From Cyathus striatus (taxonomy: Eukaryota > Basidiomycota > Agaricomycetes > Agaricales > Nidulariaceae): a DNA stretch of 64,000 bases. The notes under the pieces are model-generated. The model saw only the letters and a program-made list of their open reading frames with translations, did not search any database and was not told the DNA's origin. Positions 12,080 to 24,098 of this stretch are shown here, one piece after another. The number at the start of each line of letters is the position of its first letter. The first letter of the stretch is position 1. The translations under genes and the position numbers were made by a program. The DNA is taken from assembly GCA_025738555.1 (NCBI GenBank), contig JAOVFP010000015.1, forward strand, positions 558,001 to 622,000. Reading direction: 5' to 3'.

Positions 12080-12764
12080 ACAGGCATCACGACTCAATCA
12101 AACCTTTTGGAAGCACAACCAATTACAAATAACAACTCTTACAAGCAAGCATTAATAGGAAAGTGGTAACTGCGCCAGCCTGCTATAATGCATGAAAGAA
12201 ACCTATAGTTTGTCTTCATTTTTCTTACAATGAAAACACTAACTTAAAATAGTCGAACATACCAATGTTCATAATTAAGCATCAATAAGACAGTGGTGAC
12301 TCCTAACTGTCGTTGAGGGTTCAAATGTTCAATGTTCAAGTCCTCCTTGATGATTTCTTGTGTCCTTACGAATGGTTAATTTTTGGTGGCCAAAAACAGC
12401 TTGAGTCAGTTTCAAACCACATATTACCTTTCACAGCTACACATTATTAGCGAAGTGGTAGCCGTGTCATCCCACAATTCTCTATTAATGCATTGCGCTG
12501 GGATATATTGAATAACTTTATTTTGTTGCTGGTAATGAACTCTTCAAAGTCATTATACTTACTCATATTGAGCATGTTGAATGTATGTACCCTCTTTCCG
12601 TTTTCACAAATATTAATGATATAAAAAAACAACTGCTCACTCAAATTCAAATATCAACTTCTAAAATCACACATTAATAGGAAGTGATAACCCGCACCAG
12701 TCATCTGTAATGCATATGTTCTAGGTTATCTAGTAGTCTATTTTGTTTATAACAACTAATATAT
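12080..12764. repeat. Degenerate dispersed repeat units, block 1 copy
   Basis: Units containing ATTAATAGGA-AGTGGTAAC followed about 15-20 nt later by TATAATGCAT recur near 12150, 12275, 12445 and 12670. Matching units lie near 45990, 46200, 46425, 46640 and 46910. The run 12080-12240 aligns with 45950-46090 (ACTCAAT-AAACC, then AATAGGA-AGTGGTA). The AGCGAAGTGGTAGCC form resembles a tRNA A box, but no tRNA fold is visible. No gene is present. Confidence 0.5.
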
Positions 12765-15700
12765 GGACCTACAGATTTTGATGTTGCCGGGTATTTTGAT
12801 GTTGCCAGGTATTTTGATGTTGCCAGGTATTTTGATGTTGCTCATATATTAGTGCTGAGGTCCTGTGTTCAAGTCTCAATTGTGTAGTTAGTAATAAATA
12901 CAATCAATAAGTAGGATTGCATAAGAGGAATGTACTTTCATTTTAATAATATATACTTGCACTGGGTGGGGGTGGGGAGAGGGTATAACAAATAATACTT
13001 ATAATCCCACAGTGGAATACATATATTTTGTCACTTGTGTACAACATTTCTAATACTATTTAGATTTTAGCTAGCTGGTAGTTTTGTAAATTTATGATAT
13101 ATACTAATAACAAATAGAGATTTGTAGAGACACATGCACTCTACTCATTGTTATACAAGTTACAGAAATCTGAAAAAAGGATTTTGACATTGCCTGATGT
13201 TGCCTGGTGTTGCCAGTCTGAGAATTGACATTGCTGTGACATTGCCGGATGGCATTGCCATGACATTGCTTGACATTGCTTGAAATTGTTTGACATTGCT
13301 TGGCATTGCCTCTGATGTTGCTGGAGGTTTCATGTTTCCCATGCCATCTGTATGGAAAGCCTAATGACTATGCTCAAACACATCAATTATAATTGAGCTC
13401 CAGTGTCCAGCACCACAGCTTCTCAGTTAGATATTACAATCTCTGTTTTAGAATTTTACTTAAGTGAGACTGAGTGCTTACTAACTGGAGTGTGGTTGTC
13501 TGATATGCGGTATGGCAGTAACTGTATACACTCAAGCAATTATTTAGTTCTTTACAGTAAATAGAATAATTTACCTATAAATATGAGCTTTGATATACTT
13601 AAGTATTTGTGAGATATATGAACTGAAACATAAGTGATACAACATGGCACCTATCAAATGCACTGAATACTTGCTACAGATGTCCTTCAGCTTGAGATAT
13701 AAGTGATGGCAGTGAGGTATAAGCATCATAGTTAATCATAGAATTCAAGGATTACCAATGGATTAAAAGAACTGAAAGCTAAGAGTTTTTTAGAGTAGGG
13801 TTGGAGGGAAACAATATTGCAGTTCAAGGTGAAGACTTGCACTAAGCCAATCATATGGGAGCAGTCATTTTCTCATGAAGTCATGCAGACTTCATGTGCA
13901 CCCATTATGTTTATGGCCCAGAATGGATGAGTCAGTATTGCTCTGCCTCGACTTCACAAGGTAGCATTGACTTGATCCTTATACCATATTTTATTCAGTC
14001 AGTGTGGATCTAGTGGTTCAGATCAGTGCTGGACTCCACTCCTTTTTGGTTCATAGAGGATTGCAAGGCAAGATTATACTGCATTCCTCATCCTCCTGCA
14101 GCAGGTTTGGTGTTGTGGTTTTTTATGTTTATTTGTATTGCTGATTGCTCATTCTCCAATTCCAGACAGGTAACTTGATGACTTTCTGAGCATTTGCTCA
14201 CACCCACCCACCCACTTTCCCAAATTATTTACTTTTTTACACCACCTTTTATTCCTTTTCTTCATTTCTTCATTTATTCTTACAATCTATCTTTTCTCTC
14301 CAATTCTTTCTCCTCGAATCTACATACTATTTTCTCTGTGCAGCTTTGTATGTGGTGGTAATATATCATATGTGACTGTGATGGTGCTATTGCTCACATT
14401 TTAGATGAGCAATATGCATTGTTGCTCCTGCTCTCTCTATTGCAAGTCAGTATGATTGGCTGCAGTCATAATATATACAGTAGAGATTGGAAGTAGGGCT
14501 AAAGAGGGGATGAAACTCAGGACCCATAGCCTATAAGCTTCCTTTTGTGTTCTAGTACAATCTCTGAAGTATGATACTTGCTCTACTTCAATATTGTGCT
14601 CTATTATTTTGTTTTTGTACCCTCTACTTCACTCTGATATGTATTACTTGTCCTAACTAATTCTACTTCAATTATCTGCTTTCTGCTATCATGTCTATAT
14701 AACCTGCTTTGTTATGATGGTTTTACTTGTTCTACTTCAATCTATACTCCATGCTGGTGTTTAACGTAAAACAGACTGCATTAGGTCAGGCAATAATTCA
14801 TTATGAACACCTCCCATGTAATATGAGCCATCCTCTGCTCATATCAACATAAATTATTTGAACTTGAGACTCAGACAAGCTGAAGGACATTGTAACAAGC
14901 ATTCAGCTCACTTAATATGACTGCTGAAAAGTATCACTTACATTGTTGGTTCATCTCATAGTCTAAAAATATTTATATTGAAGCTAATAGATATATTATT
15001 CTATTTTACTGCAATGAACTAAATAATTAGTTACATCTTGGTTCATATATCTCACAAATACTTATATCAAAGATCATACTTATAGGTAAATTATTTTACT
15101 TACTGTAAAGAACTAAATAATTGCTTGAGTGCATACAGCTACCGCTGTACCACATACCAGATGACCATGCTCCAGTTAGTAAGCACTCAGTCTCACTTAA
15201 GTAAAATTCTGAAACAGAGATTGTAATATCTAACTGAGAAGCTGCAGTGCCAGACACCAGAGCTCAATTATAATTGATGCATTTGAGTGTGGTCATTAGA
15301 CTTTCCATACATCTGCTCTGCCTTTGTTTATGTTTGTTCACAGTATTGATTCCATCCATCATTCCATCAAGCACCCTTCCTCATTGCTGTGGCAATGCAT
15401 CACACTTCCTTGCCATCATGCCCAACAGTGAGCAAGTATTTTCTTATTTTCTAGCTCAATTCTTTATTATGATTTTCGATTATTTTTGCATCATATAATA
15501 TACATTATGGTAAATGTACAATACAGTATTTCACTATGTAATGAAGGAGATAAAGCTATTAAATATGTGAATTAGAGACAGTTTTTGAATAATCTTCTGC
15601 TGTAATATGTTCCATCCTTTGTGAAATAGGTAATAATATCTTATATTATAATATTGTTTGAGTAATGGAAGTGTAGTAAAATTGTAAAAGTGGAAGCAGA

Positions 15701-15946
15701 GGTGTGGGAAGCAATGAGCAGAAGGCAGGCAGTGGTGATATGCATGTGAAAATCCAAAGGGAGAAGGGGGGAGACAATAGCTAGTCACTGGAATTGATTA
15801 GTGAAGGTGTGGGAATAAACTGATGCTGGGCACTTAACTGCACTTTGAGATTGCAGTGATGTTGCCTGGCATTGTGTGATGCTGCCATGTGAGAATTGAC
15901 ATTGCCTCACTGGCAACACCATGGCAATGTCAAAAAATAGTAGCTC
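12765..15946. mobile_element. Old copy of the CGTTGCC-motif element, CpG-decayed, with a nested insertion
   Basis: It is flanked by a perfect 9-bp duplication CTAATATAT (12756-12764 and 15947-15955). It is homologous end to end with the element at 57337-58684: the same terminal TTTTGA-GTTGCC repeats, the same internal GAGGTCCTGTGTTC and GTTAGTAATAAATACAAT, the same GTTGCTGGAGGTTT. Nearly every TGACGTTGCC of the young copy appears here as TGATGTTGCC or TGACATTGCC. A separate 1.96-kb element (13351-15309) sits inside. No coding capacity is visible. Confidence 0.85.
13351..15309. mobile_element. Nested element with ~270-bp terminal inverted repeats
   Basis: The left end TATGGAAAGCCTAATGACTA mirrors the right end, whose reverse complement is TATGGAAAGTCTAATGACCA. 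Inverted similarity runs from about 13351-13620 to 15040-15309. CATCTG flanks both sides (13345-13350, 15310-15315). The host element reads across the site when this is removed, by comparison with the copy at 57337. CpG is almost absent. No transposase is visible. Confidence 0.75.
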
Positions 15947-15955
15947 CTAATATAT

Positions 15956-18297
15956 ACCTGCAATTAGTTCATTGTGTTTAAATAATAATAAAGTTCCTTC
16001 CAAGACATAGTTATAGCAGTCAAAGTGCACATTTAATAGGTGTGCAAACACTTTTGGACTGAGCACAAACATTTTGGGTGTTGTTCAGCACACATTTTTA
16101 GTCCCAGTGCAAATATTTCTGAAGTGCAAACTTTCTGAAGCCATTCACCAATGCTGAATATACTTTAAGTCCCACAGAAATGTTACTAACAAAATAAGGA
16201 CTTATATAGTATATTTTTATTGATGTAATACAAAAAGTAAGCAACCATTATGAAGGAGAAAGTGGGAAGGCAAAGACATCATAAATTCCTGTGATATGGT
16301 TCACAAGCATTCAATACTTGATGCCCTTCATGATAGCAAGCTGATCAACTACAGCCTGGCCAATGATATACAACTGTAAGGCTCTTCTCAAAAAGGGGTG
16401 ATTATGATAGTAATAGGGGTGACATGCAAAAGCTGAAGAGGCCAGTGACTAAAATAATCTAACAAAGTAGTAGGTTAGTCAAGTGTGCAGGTCTCAATGC
16501 CATGGGTAGAGAGAACTCACAGTCTCCACTACCTTGTGTATCCTGCCATGAGCCAGAACAAAAGGAAAAAGAAACTCAGCACAAAAGAGCATAGCTATGA
16601 AGATGCAGAACATAATGGTGATATGGTATACTGTTATGATGTCATTGTTGTGTTTCTGTGCTAGACTGCCTGAGGCTTGGAATAGGTGCATTTGGTGGTG
16701 GTCACATTTTGATAGCATGATTGTTGCTGTGCACTGTGTGTATATGAGTGAGTTGAAGTGTGAAGAGGAGGGGAAGAACATACCTTGAAAGTGAGCCTGA
16801 TGAGCAACGATAATGTCAATTCTAGAGTACATTGTAAGCAAGAGATGTTAGTGGAGTCAAATTAAACATACCCATACACTAGGACACTTTGCAACAAGTT
16901 GTATGCTGGCACAGCCCACCAGTTACAACCATGCTCTATTCTCTATACATCTCCAGGTCCTTGCTGAAACACTTCTATCCTGGGTGACTAGTTGACTGGT
17001 CAATTTTGGACAAAAAATAGAGCCAATATTTGAGAGTGGATGCTGACCAGTGACTGAGAAAGATGAAGAGTTGGACTTGAGATTCAAATGAACTATCAGC
17101 TGTTTACTGTGAAAGTTGTTTCCAAGCTTTGGTTAAGTATGCTGGCATTGGCAGATGGACACTGTTGCCAAACATTCCCAATGAGCATCATTGTAATGCT
17201 GGCTGTGACAGTAACAGTTGAGCAATTATGTGGACACATGTGAGAATACTGATACATGGGTAATAAAATTGTGACATACCTATTTTTAAAATTTCATATT
17301 TCTATTTCGAAATGACAGTCTGGGCACATGTATAGGACTTAGTGGGGATGGGCTATGTCACCTCCCATAAACTACTAAGGGAATTGAAACATTTAAAAAA
17401 CTATAAAATAACAAAACTCCGCCCCAGAACTGACTTACCATTTATTTAAAACAAACTTAACCCAACTTTCCTTCAAAACCAATGTCACTTTATAAAAACC
17501 CAAGTATTAGATACACTTACATAGAGAATGATGAGCCTGGAAGTGTCTTGCAAAGGGAAATATGCAAGTTCATGAGACAAATAGGACTCTAGAACCAGAC
17601 CATAGAACTGAGACCATGAGAGCTTGACTAAGCAACTGAACAGACAGCACACTGACTGTAGATAGAGAAACAGTGCTACACATAGGCAGTGTGCAGAGCA
17701 AGAGGGTGAGGGGAAAGAGCATGTGTGATGATGGCATTGTGCCATGGAACCATAAGGCAGGCAAGATGGTACAGAACCAAAACACTGGCCAAAAGCATGT
17801 GTGTTACTGAAGTGCCAAGATAGATGCTTGCCAAATTTGGAAATGATTGATGAGATGCCTAAATGGGGACCCATTGTGGAATGAGACAATTGCAGATGAA
17901 ATTCGCAATTGGCTACACCTTTGCTAGGTGATGATGCACCATGGGCTGGGCTAGGAATTGCCATATGGCCTAGAAATGCATTTGTAATTTTTATATACCT
18001 AATTAGTCTAGAAATGCATCAGTAAGAAGTATATAGTAAATGTATGGGGGGAATGAAGGGGCAGGAACTGCCAGGCATTCTTCCTGGCTCACAGACAGGG
18101 TTGTGTATATGTACAGACAAATATTAGAATTTGACAAGACAATAAGATGGATGGAATTGAACTTGAATTACATATGGAATAGTCTTGAAAAGTGAAACTG
18201 TACTTAGTTATGATCCTGAAATAGCCAAAGATCTCTATTTTTAGTTTGCCTTACATTTGCAATTGGTGCTGTGCACCCCTCAAACTTAGTGAATTCC
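15956..18297. other. CpG-poor non-coding region
   Basis: It starts with a host remnant also seen at 41160 (TTCATTGTGTTTAAATRATAATAAAG). After that, only short frames without recognisable domains are present (for example the minus-strand frames at 16494-16841 and 17485-17964). CG dinucleotides are rare throughout, consistent with old transposon-derived DNA. Confidence 0.45.
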
Positions 18298-19176
18298 AGT
18301 AATTTACACTCCCCCAAGAGGTCTGTACGGATCCGTGCGGATCCATACAGACCCGTACAGACCTGTATAGATACCATACAGAATTTATATAGTAGCTATT
18401 ATTATTATTAGAGGTGATTATTCTATATGGATTCCATACATATTCTGCATGGATTCTGTGTGGATTTATGCATTGGTGCCTTGTCACACATGTCAAGTGT
18501 AACCCTAGGTGAAAAGTGTCACACTATACAAAATCCATGATACACTTAATATATAGTATCATTCTCAATGCATAGTATCACACTTAATGCATAGTGTTAT
18601 GCTTAATGTATAGTGTCACACTCAACACTTAGTGTCACGCTTAATGCAGAGTGTCACACTCATCACTTAGTGTTATGCTTAATGCATAGTGTCACACTCA
18701 ATACTTAGTGTCATGCTTAATGTATAGTGTTATATTTAATGTATAGTGTCACACTTAATGCATAGTGTCACGCTTAGTCACACTCAACACCTAGTGTCAC
18801 ACTCAACACCTAGTATCACACTTATAGTGTCACATTTAATGTATAGTGTCACATTTAACATATAGTGTCACACTCAACACCTAGTATCACACTCAACACC
18901 TAGTGTCATGCTTAATGCAGAGTGTCACATGCAAGGAAATAAGTATAATAAAATTCTGTACAGAATTTTCAGGTCTGTAATGCGGAATTCTGAGGAATTC
19001 TGCGTAATCCGTGCGGAATTTTCGGAATCTGTGCGGAATCTGTACAGACCCAAAAAACCTCTGCCAAAATGAAAAAAATCTGTGCAGATTCCACACGGAT
19101 TCCGAAAATTCCATATGGATTCCGCACGGATTCCGCGCAGATCCGTACAGAACACATGGCTAAGTGTAAAGAGCTC
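18298..19176 (-). mobile_element. TACGGATCC-motif element, short copy (879 bp)
   Basis: Its ends carry the inverted TTTACACT and clusters of GTACGGATCC/CCGTACAGA motifs. It is flanked by an imperfect 9-bp duplication (GTGAATTCC at 18289-18297, ATGAATTCA at 19177-19185; 7 of 9 identical). The interior is a short run of GTGTCACACT-type repeats. It is the inverted, smaller relative of the element at 28733-31042, sharing both ends and the TGTCACACATGTCAAGTGTA stretch. Confidence 0.8.
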
Positions 19177-19559
19177 ATGAATTCATGTGTTCATTTATTT
19201 AGACTTGTTATATTTGGAGTCTTTACTCTTAAATCTAGCTAAGATTATCTAACTCATGTGAAATGTTACAATGGATGACTTCCCACAAGGATCTGGCACA
19301 GTCTGATGTTGCCAGATTTTCAAACTCCAGTTTGTGCCTTGCTGGTGCCAGACCATAAGGTAGCTGTCTATCAGCTTCAGATGGATTCAGAGGAGCAATA
19401 GACTGTGCTAGACATATGATAAAAATCTACAATGTAATATGTACAAGCAATGCATTAGATGAGACTTGGGAATGGCCCCCTTACTTTCTTATTGTATTGT
19501 TCACCTACTAAGTACTGCCAGTCTATACTCTGATGTTCTAAATCAATGCATCATAATAA

Positions 19560-20901
19560 TGCAGTGAATAGACTCATGATTGTGCAAAATCTTCTTGAAG
19601 ATGAGGAGGAGGATCTCCTTCTGTTGTCTATGACTGCCACTACCTGTGCAGCTTTGGATGCTCATAATGAAAAGGTAGAACAACATCAACCCCACAGACT
19701 TTACCTTCATTGAGCAGAGCTATTACCAAATCCCCACATGAATACTCCATGGCAACAACTTTGGAGCAGTCAACAAGACTGTGCATTCATCACCACAATG
19801 GAATTTGATGTCAAAACATTCTGCTTGATTCTTGAGGGACCAGGAAGGTTTGCAGAGCATTGGTATTCAAGACCTGTTCCATGAAATGATGTAAATCCAA
19901 GGGGAGAACCTTGAAATGAAGGATGATCACTTGATGCAGCAGGTGTATTGAGTGTTGTGCTCCATTACCTATTGTCATCACTCCTAGAGGTCAGCCTGCA
20001 GCAAATCTTTGTGCTCACACCTACAACAATCTCAAGATACCTTTCATTTGGCCTCAAGATCTTATTTGATGTTGTATGTACAATTCCCAAGGGTGAAATT
20101 AAAATGCCCCAAGACATTGCCAAGTATGAGTGACTAGAACACTTAATCCTTGAACAACATCCACTTCTTGAAGGGGCTTTTGCTTCTATTGACAAGCTGA
20201 GCCTTCCAGTGCAGGAATTTGATGATTCTGAGCTAGAGAATGTGACATATAATGGGTGGAAAAGTGATCATAGAATCATGAATGTATTTATCTTTTCACC
20301 TGAAGGTAGGTGAACACATATGTTTTAATTTAGCATCTACTTATTTAACTCTATAGGTATTATTTTGGCAGCTACAGTTAATTGTCCAGGAAGTTGGCAT
20401 GATGCACATGTTGCACAACCAATATTTGAAAAACTTTGTACTAAAGTTCCCAATGGATTTTATGCAATTGTGGATACAGCATTTCCAAGGGGTGCAGATT
20501 CAATTGCAGGGAAAATTCATGCACCTATGAAGAGTGGTGCATGACTTCCCACTGATCCTATTGAATGAGATTATGCCCTTCAAGTAAATGCTCAGCTTAC
20601 ATCATATTGCCAAACAGCTGAGTGGGGAATGTGAACTATTCAAGATTCATTTGGATGGCTTTGCACACCTCTCAAGATTGCATCAGGTGAAGAATATGTT
20701 GAGTTGCTTGAAACAATAAGTTGACTTTCAAATATATGTGCACAATGCATTGGTATTAATCAGATTCACAATGTATATTTACCAATTTGGTGGACTTTGG
20801 AAGATGATCAGCTTTGGTTGGACTTTCACAATATGTTGTTTGGAGAAATTTGTGCAAGAGACTGAGTAGGACAATTTTATTTAGTTGCTAATACTGCTTA
20901 A
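19560..20901 (+). pseudogene. PIF/Harbinger-type DDE transposase, decayed
   Basis: The frame can be followed through one GT-AG intron (20306-20356) to TAA at 20899. It contains the blocks of DDE_Tnp_4 transposases: an early PTTISRYLSFGL helix, FASID (first acid), NCPGSWHDAHV (second acid), AIVDTAFPRG, AEWGM (Glu) and FGWLCTPLK. Six internal stops (20131, 20542, 20566, 20632, 20722, 20863) are all TGA, with no TAA or TAG before the end, as expected if CGA arginine codons lost their C. The 5' boundary is approximate. A Myb-like partner gene lies on the opposite strand at 21030-22330, the usual two-gene make-up of Harbinger elements. Confidence 0.75.
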
Positions 20902-21029
20902 AAGTGAATAAATAGAGTAGGGGTTGTATATTATTTAAGGTAGTACAACATGTATTATATGTATCTACCAGTTATGTGGTTCACCATCCAATGTCATGTG
21001 AGAGGATGATGCAACTTGACTAGAATTAT

Positions 21030-22330
21030 TCACAAATGGAGTGGCTGTTTGGTGATAGGTTGGGGAGGACCAAGTGGGGGAACAAAGGTGAGGTACTGGT
21101 GAAATAGAATGATGTACAGGAGATCACTAGCTATGCTTATGGTGTCAAGAGAATACAGATGAAGAAGCTGAGCTTGACCTTGAGTGATTCTTCCAATGAT
21201 GATACAAAGAACCACAATCATAACTTTGACCACATGATTGTGAATGTGAATGACTGTGAGTGGGCATGAGTCCTGAATCATCTTGAACATGTGAAGCTCA
21301 TTTTCAGCCTGGATATCCCAGAACTCAGCTCTGTCTGCCTGACATGTCTCCTCAAAAACATGTTCATAGAGTTCCTGGACTTTGATGTGGAGGTCACAAA
21401 TTTCATCATACATGCTCTGGCTCTGTGAGTACTCCATAAGTGATTCAAGCTTTACCTTTTCACACTTTATGGCAGTGCATGGGCTGAAGTGCTGCTTGAC
21501 ACTGGTGAAAAATTCATTAGCAGGTCCATCCTTACAATGACATTTATCTTTGAGAGGTGTTTCCACTTTATACACTTTAGATGTTGTCACAGCTTTCTTA
21601 GTGGCCATGGAAGCACTGGGTGGTAACAACATGTTGTTATCTGAGTCTGACAGCTCGATAACATCTTGAGTTAATATACCCCCATTGACATGATTGTTGA
21701 CTTCAATCCAGGATACATCACTGTCATCATTGTTGAGTGTCTTCTGGTTCACTTTCTTCTCCATTTGATTGTTGATATTGAGAATGCACCCAAATACTGT
21801 TGTTGGGTCATGCTCTGTTTCACCCAAGGGCTTTGACAATGCCTCTTTCAAGAGCTAAACACATGTCAGTGCATACTATTAACAGAAAATAATAATCACA
21901 TACCTGATCATACTTTTCCCAAAGGGATTGATAATCCCTAGTCTTAAATTCTTGTTTCTCTGACCACTCATTGTACAGTGATGCAACCCTTTCCCATCCT
22001 TTACTGCCACTGGGAACATACTTCTTCAGAAGCACTAAAAGCTTGGATATCTCCTTATTACCAAAATTCTTCAACCCAACTGCACACCCACCCCCTGCTG
22101 CCTTCTTTTTTTTGCCATAGCCTTTTCATTTGCTTTACTCTTTCCTGCACCCACTGTCCTTGCTTTCCCTTTCTTCCCAGTCCCTCAGTTTCTTTCTCCC
22201 CTTCCTGTAAATCATCCACCAACAAATCTTCTTCATCTGAATCAGATGGGAGTTCTGGAAGAAGGAAGGAGGTGTCACATGTATTAGCCTCAGACAGAGA
22301 TGGGTTGTGTACAGCAGACTGAGTATCTTC
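21030..22330 (-). pseudogene. Harbinger accessory Myb/SANT-like protein, decayed
   Basis: Minus-strand exon 21904-22074 encodes a Myb/SANT-like segment (FGNKEISKLLVLLKKYVPSG, KGWERVASLYNEW, then a KTRDYQSLWEKYDQ helix). It joins by a GT-AG intron (21855-21903) to exon 21030-21854, which starts LLKEALSKPLGE and later carries an acidic SUMO-interaction-like VIELSDSDNN and a coiled region. Upstream, 22080-22330 encodes an acidic leader (PSDSDEEDLLVDD) in a different frame, so a frameshift near 22080 breaks the gene. The Myb part resembles the fungal DUF6818 family by memory. Such proteins help PIF/Harbinger transposases bind DNA. Confidence 0.6.
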
Positions 22331-22356
22331 TCCTTGTTCTGTTGTACCATTGTCAT

Positions 22357-23439
22357 TTAAGATTAAGTTAATCTAAGGTGCTAACAGGAATTGACTTTGT
22401 TCATGTTACAACACCTGAGTGTGAGGAAATATTTAGCAAGGATATTCTTGGGAATATGGAAGGTGGTCTTGTACAGCAAAGCTGTATGAATTGTATGTAA
22501 TTTGATGTGAAGGGTAATGTACAGCAAAGGCTGTATATAATGACAAGTATAATGGGAGGGGTATAATACACACTATAGACTTAGTGCTATATCTGATGTG
22601 TATATTGTATAGATCAATGCTTAACTTGCTTAGGACTTGACTTATGACTGAAGTGTTCTGATACTGGTTCATATCTGGAACCTGTTGGATTTTCTATCAG
22701 GTATCTCAGATATGTACTTTCTCCTATGATGGCCTTACCACATCATTGTAACAATACTCCTCCCTTCCATTCTTACTTATCTGTTTCATTATGGTCAATG
22801 TAGTTTAGTTCTTTTTTCTTCATTCTTAACTTGTCATTTGCACCCCTACTCCACTTTTCCCAGTCTTTATCTTTTACCTATCCCTTTGACTTGTTCTTAG
22901 TTCCCTGCTTCTGCATTCATACCTATAGGTCCCTACTTAGTATATATAGTCTTCCAGATGTACTAGTAGTCCTTAGTATTCATATCAACTCTATACACTT
23001 CTTCCTACTCTTAAGTCCAAAATCCACTCTGGGTTTTCCTTCAGGTTTCTCTCCTGCTGCCTAGTGTAGTGGTGAAGCCTCTTCTTATACTCTGGAATGT
23101 TTCCTTTTATTGAATATTGTCTGTCATGAAATACAAACCATTTCCTGAAGATATCCAGGCAGCACAGCATATACACTGAAACCACAGTTCATTCCTGCAC
23201 TTCCACTCTATGTTTCTGCACCCATACTCACTTCAGGTTTCTGTTATAGTTCTTCCATGCCTTCCAGGCATCTCTGCATCCATTTCCTAGTAGGAAGGAA
23301 TCAGTACATAACAATAACCCCAGCCTCCCCTGAATCAAAAAGCTGCATACATCATTCTCATAAAGGTTGTCTTCATCTACAACTGGCAGAGCAGAGCTGC
23401 TAATGCCCCCTCCTGTCATATCCATGACAATCCCTGTAC
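22357..23439. other. CpG-poor non-coding region
   Basis: Only fragments of minus-strand frames are visible (for example 22991-23185 and 23228-23425) and none could be assigned to a family. CG dinucleotides are scarce. Confidence 0.4.
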
Positions 23440-24010
23440 CATTGGAGTCAACTCCGGGTTTACTCCGCTTTTAGTACGTCTCCTCCGGACTATGTATACT
23501 TATTATATATTGAACTCTCCTTACTAATGTTTACTTGTTCCTTCCCTTTAATATTTCTACCTTGTTCTCCAGCCACGGCCATTTCTCCTATGACTATAAT
23601 CTAGAGGTGTACTACTAGTTTACCATGTTCTACATTTCATGGAGTTTACTTATCCCTAGGATGCCACATACCCATGGGCATTACTCCGTACGCATTCGGA
23701 CAAAGTAGTTTACTATATAAACTACTCCTGTAATGTAATTAGACTTCAGTTTCAAATCAACTATGTTTACACCCTTCTCCCACTTGGGCCTTGAGCCAAC
23801 TCCGCTATTTTGCTACTTACTCCGCTTTGTTCTAAATACGGAACTGGAAGTCCAAGGGGCGCAACACACAAGTTGAAGCCAATGTTCCACTACTCCCATA
23901 CTCGTTCGCTGCCTCCACGCACCTTACTAACGTGTGCGAGTTACTCCGCTTCTTAGATTATCTCCTCCGAGGTTCTTATCCCTAGTGGAATAGAACGGGA
24001 CGTGACACCT
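23440..24010. other. CpG-retaining segment, probable recent insertion in CpG-poor DNA
   Basis: Within CpG-poor surroundings this ~570-bp segment keeps many CG sites and repeats an ACTCCGC/CTCCTCCG motif near both ends (TTTACTCCGCTTTT, TACTCCGCTTTG, TTACTCCGCTTC). Clear terminal repeats and target duplications were not found, so the mobile nature is inference. Confidence 0.35.
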
Positions 24011-24098
24011 CCCAAACATCAACTGATGGCAGATCTCTACTGTCAGTATATTATGCATCATGGGCATCCTGGCAGCACCAATCCATTCATAGGAGTTG

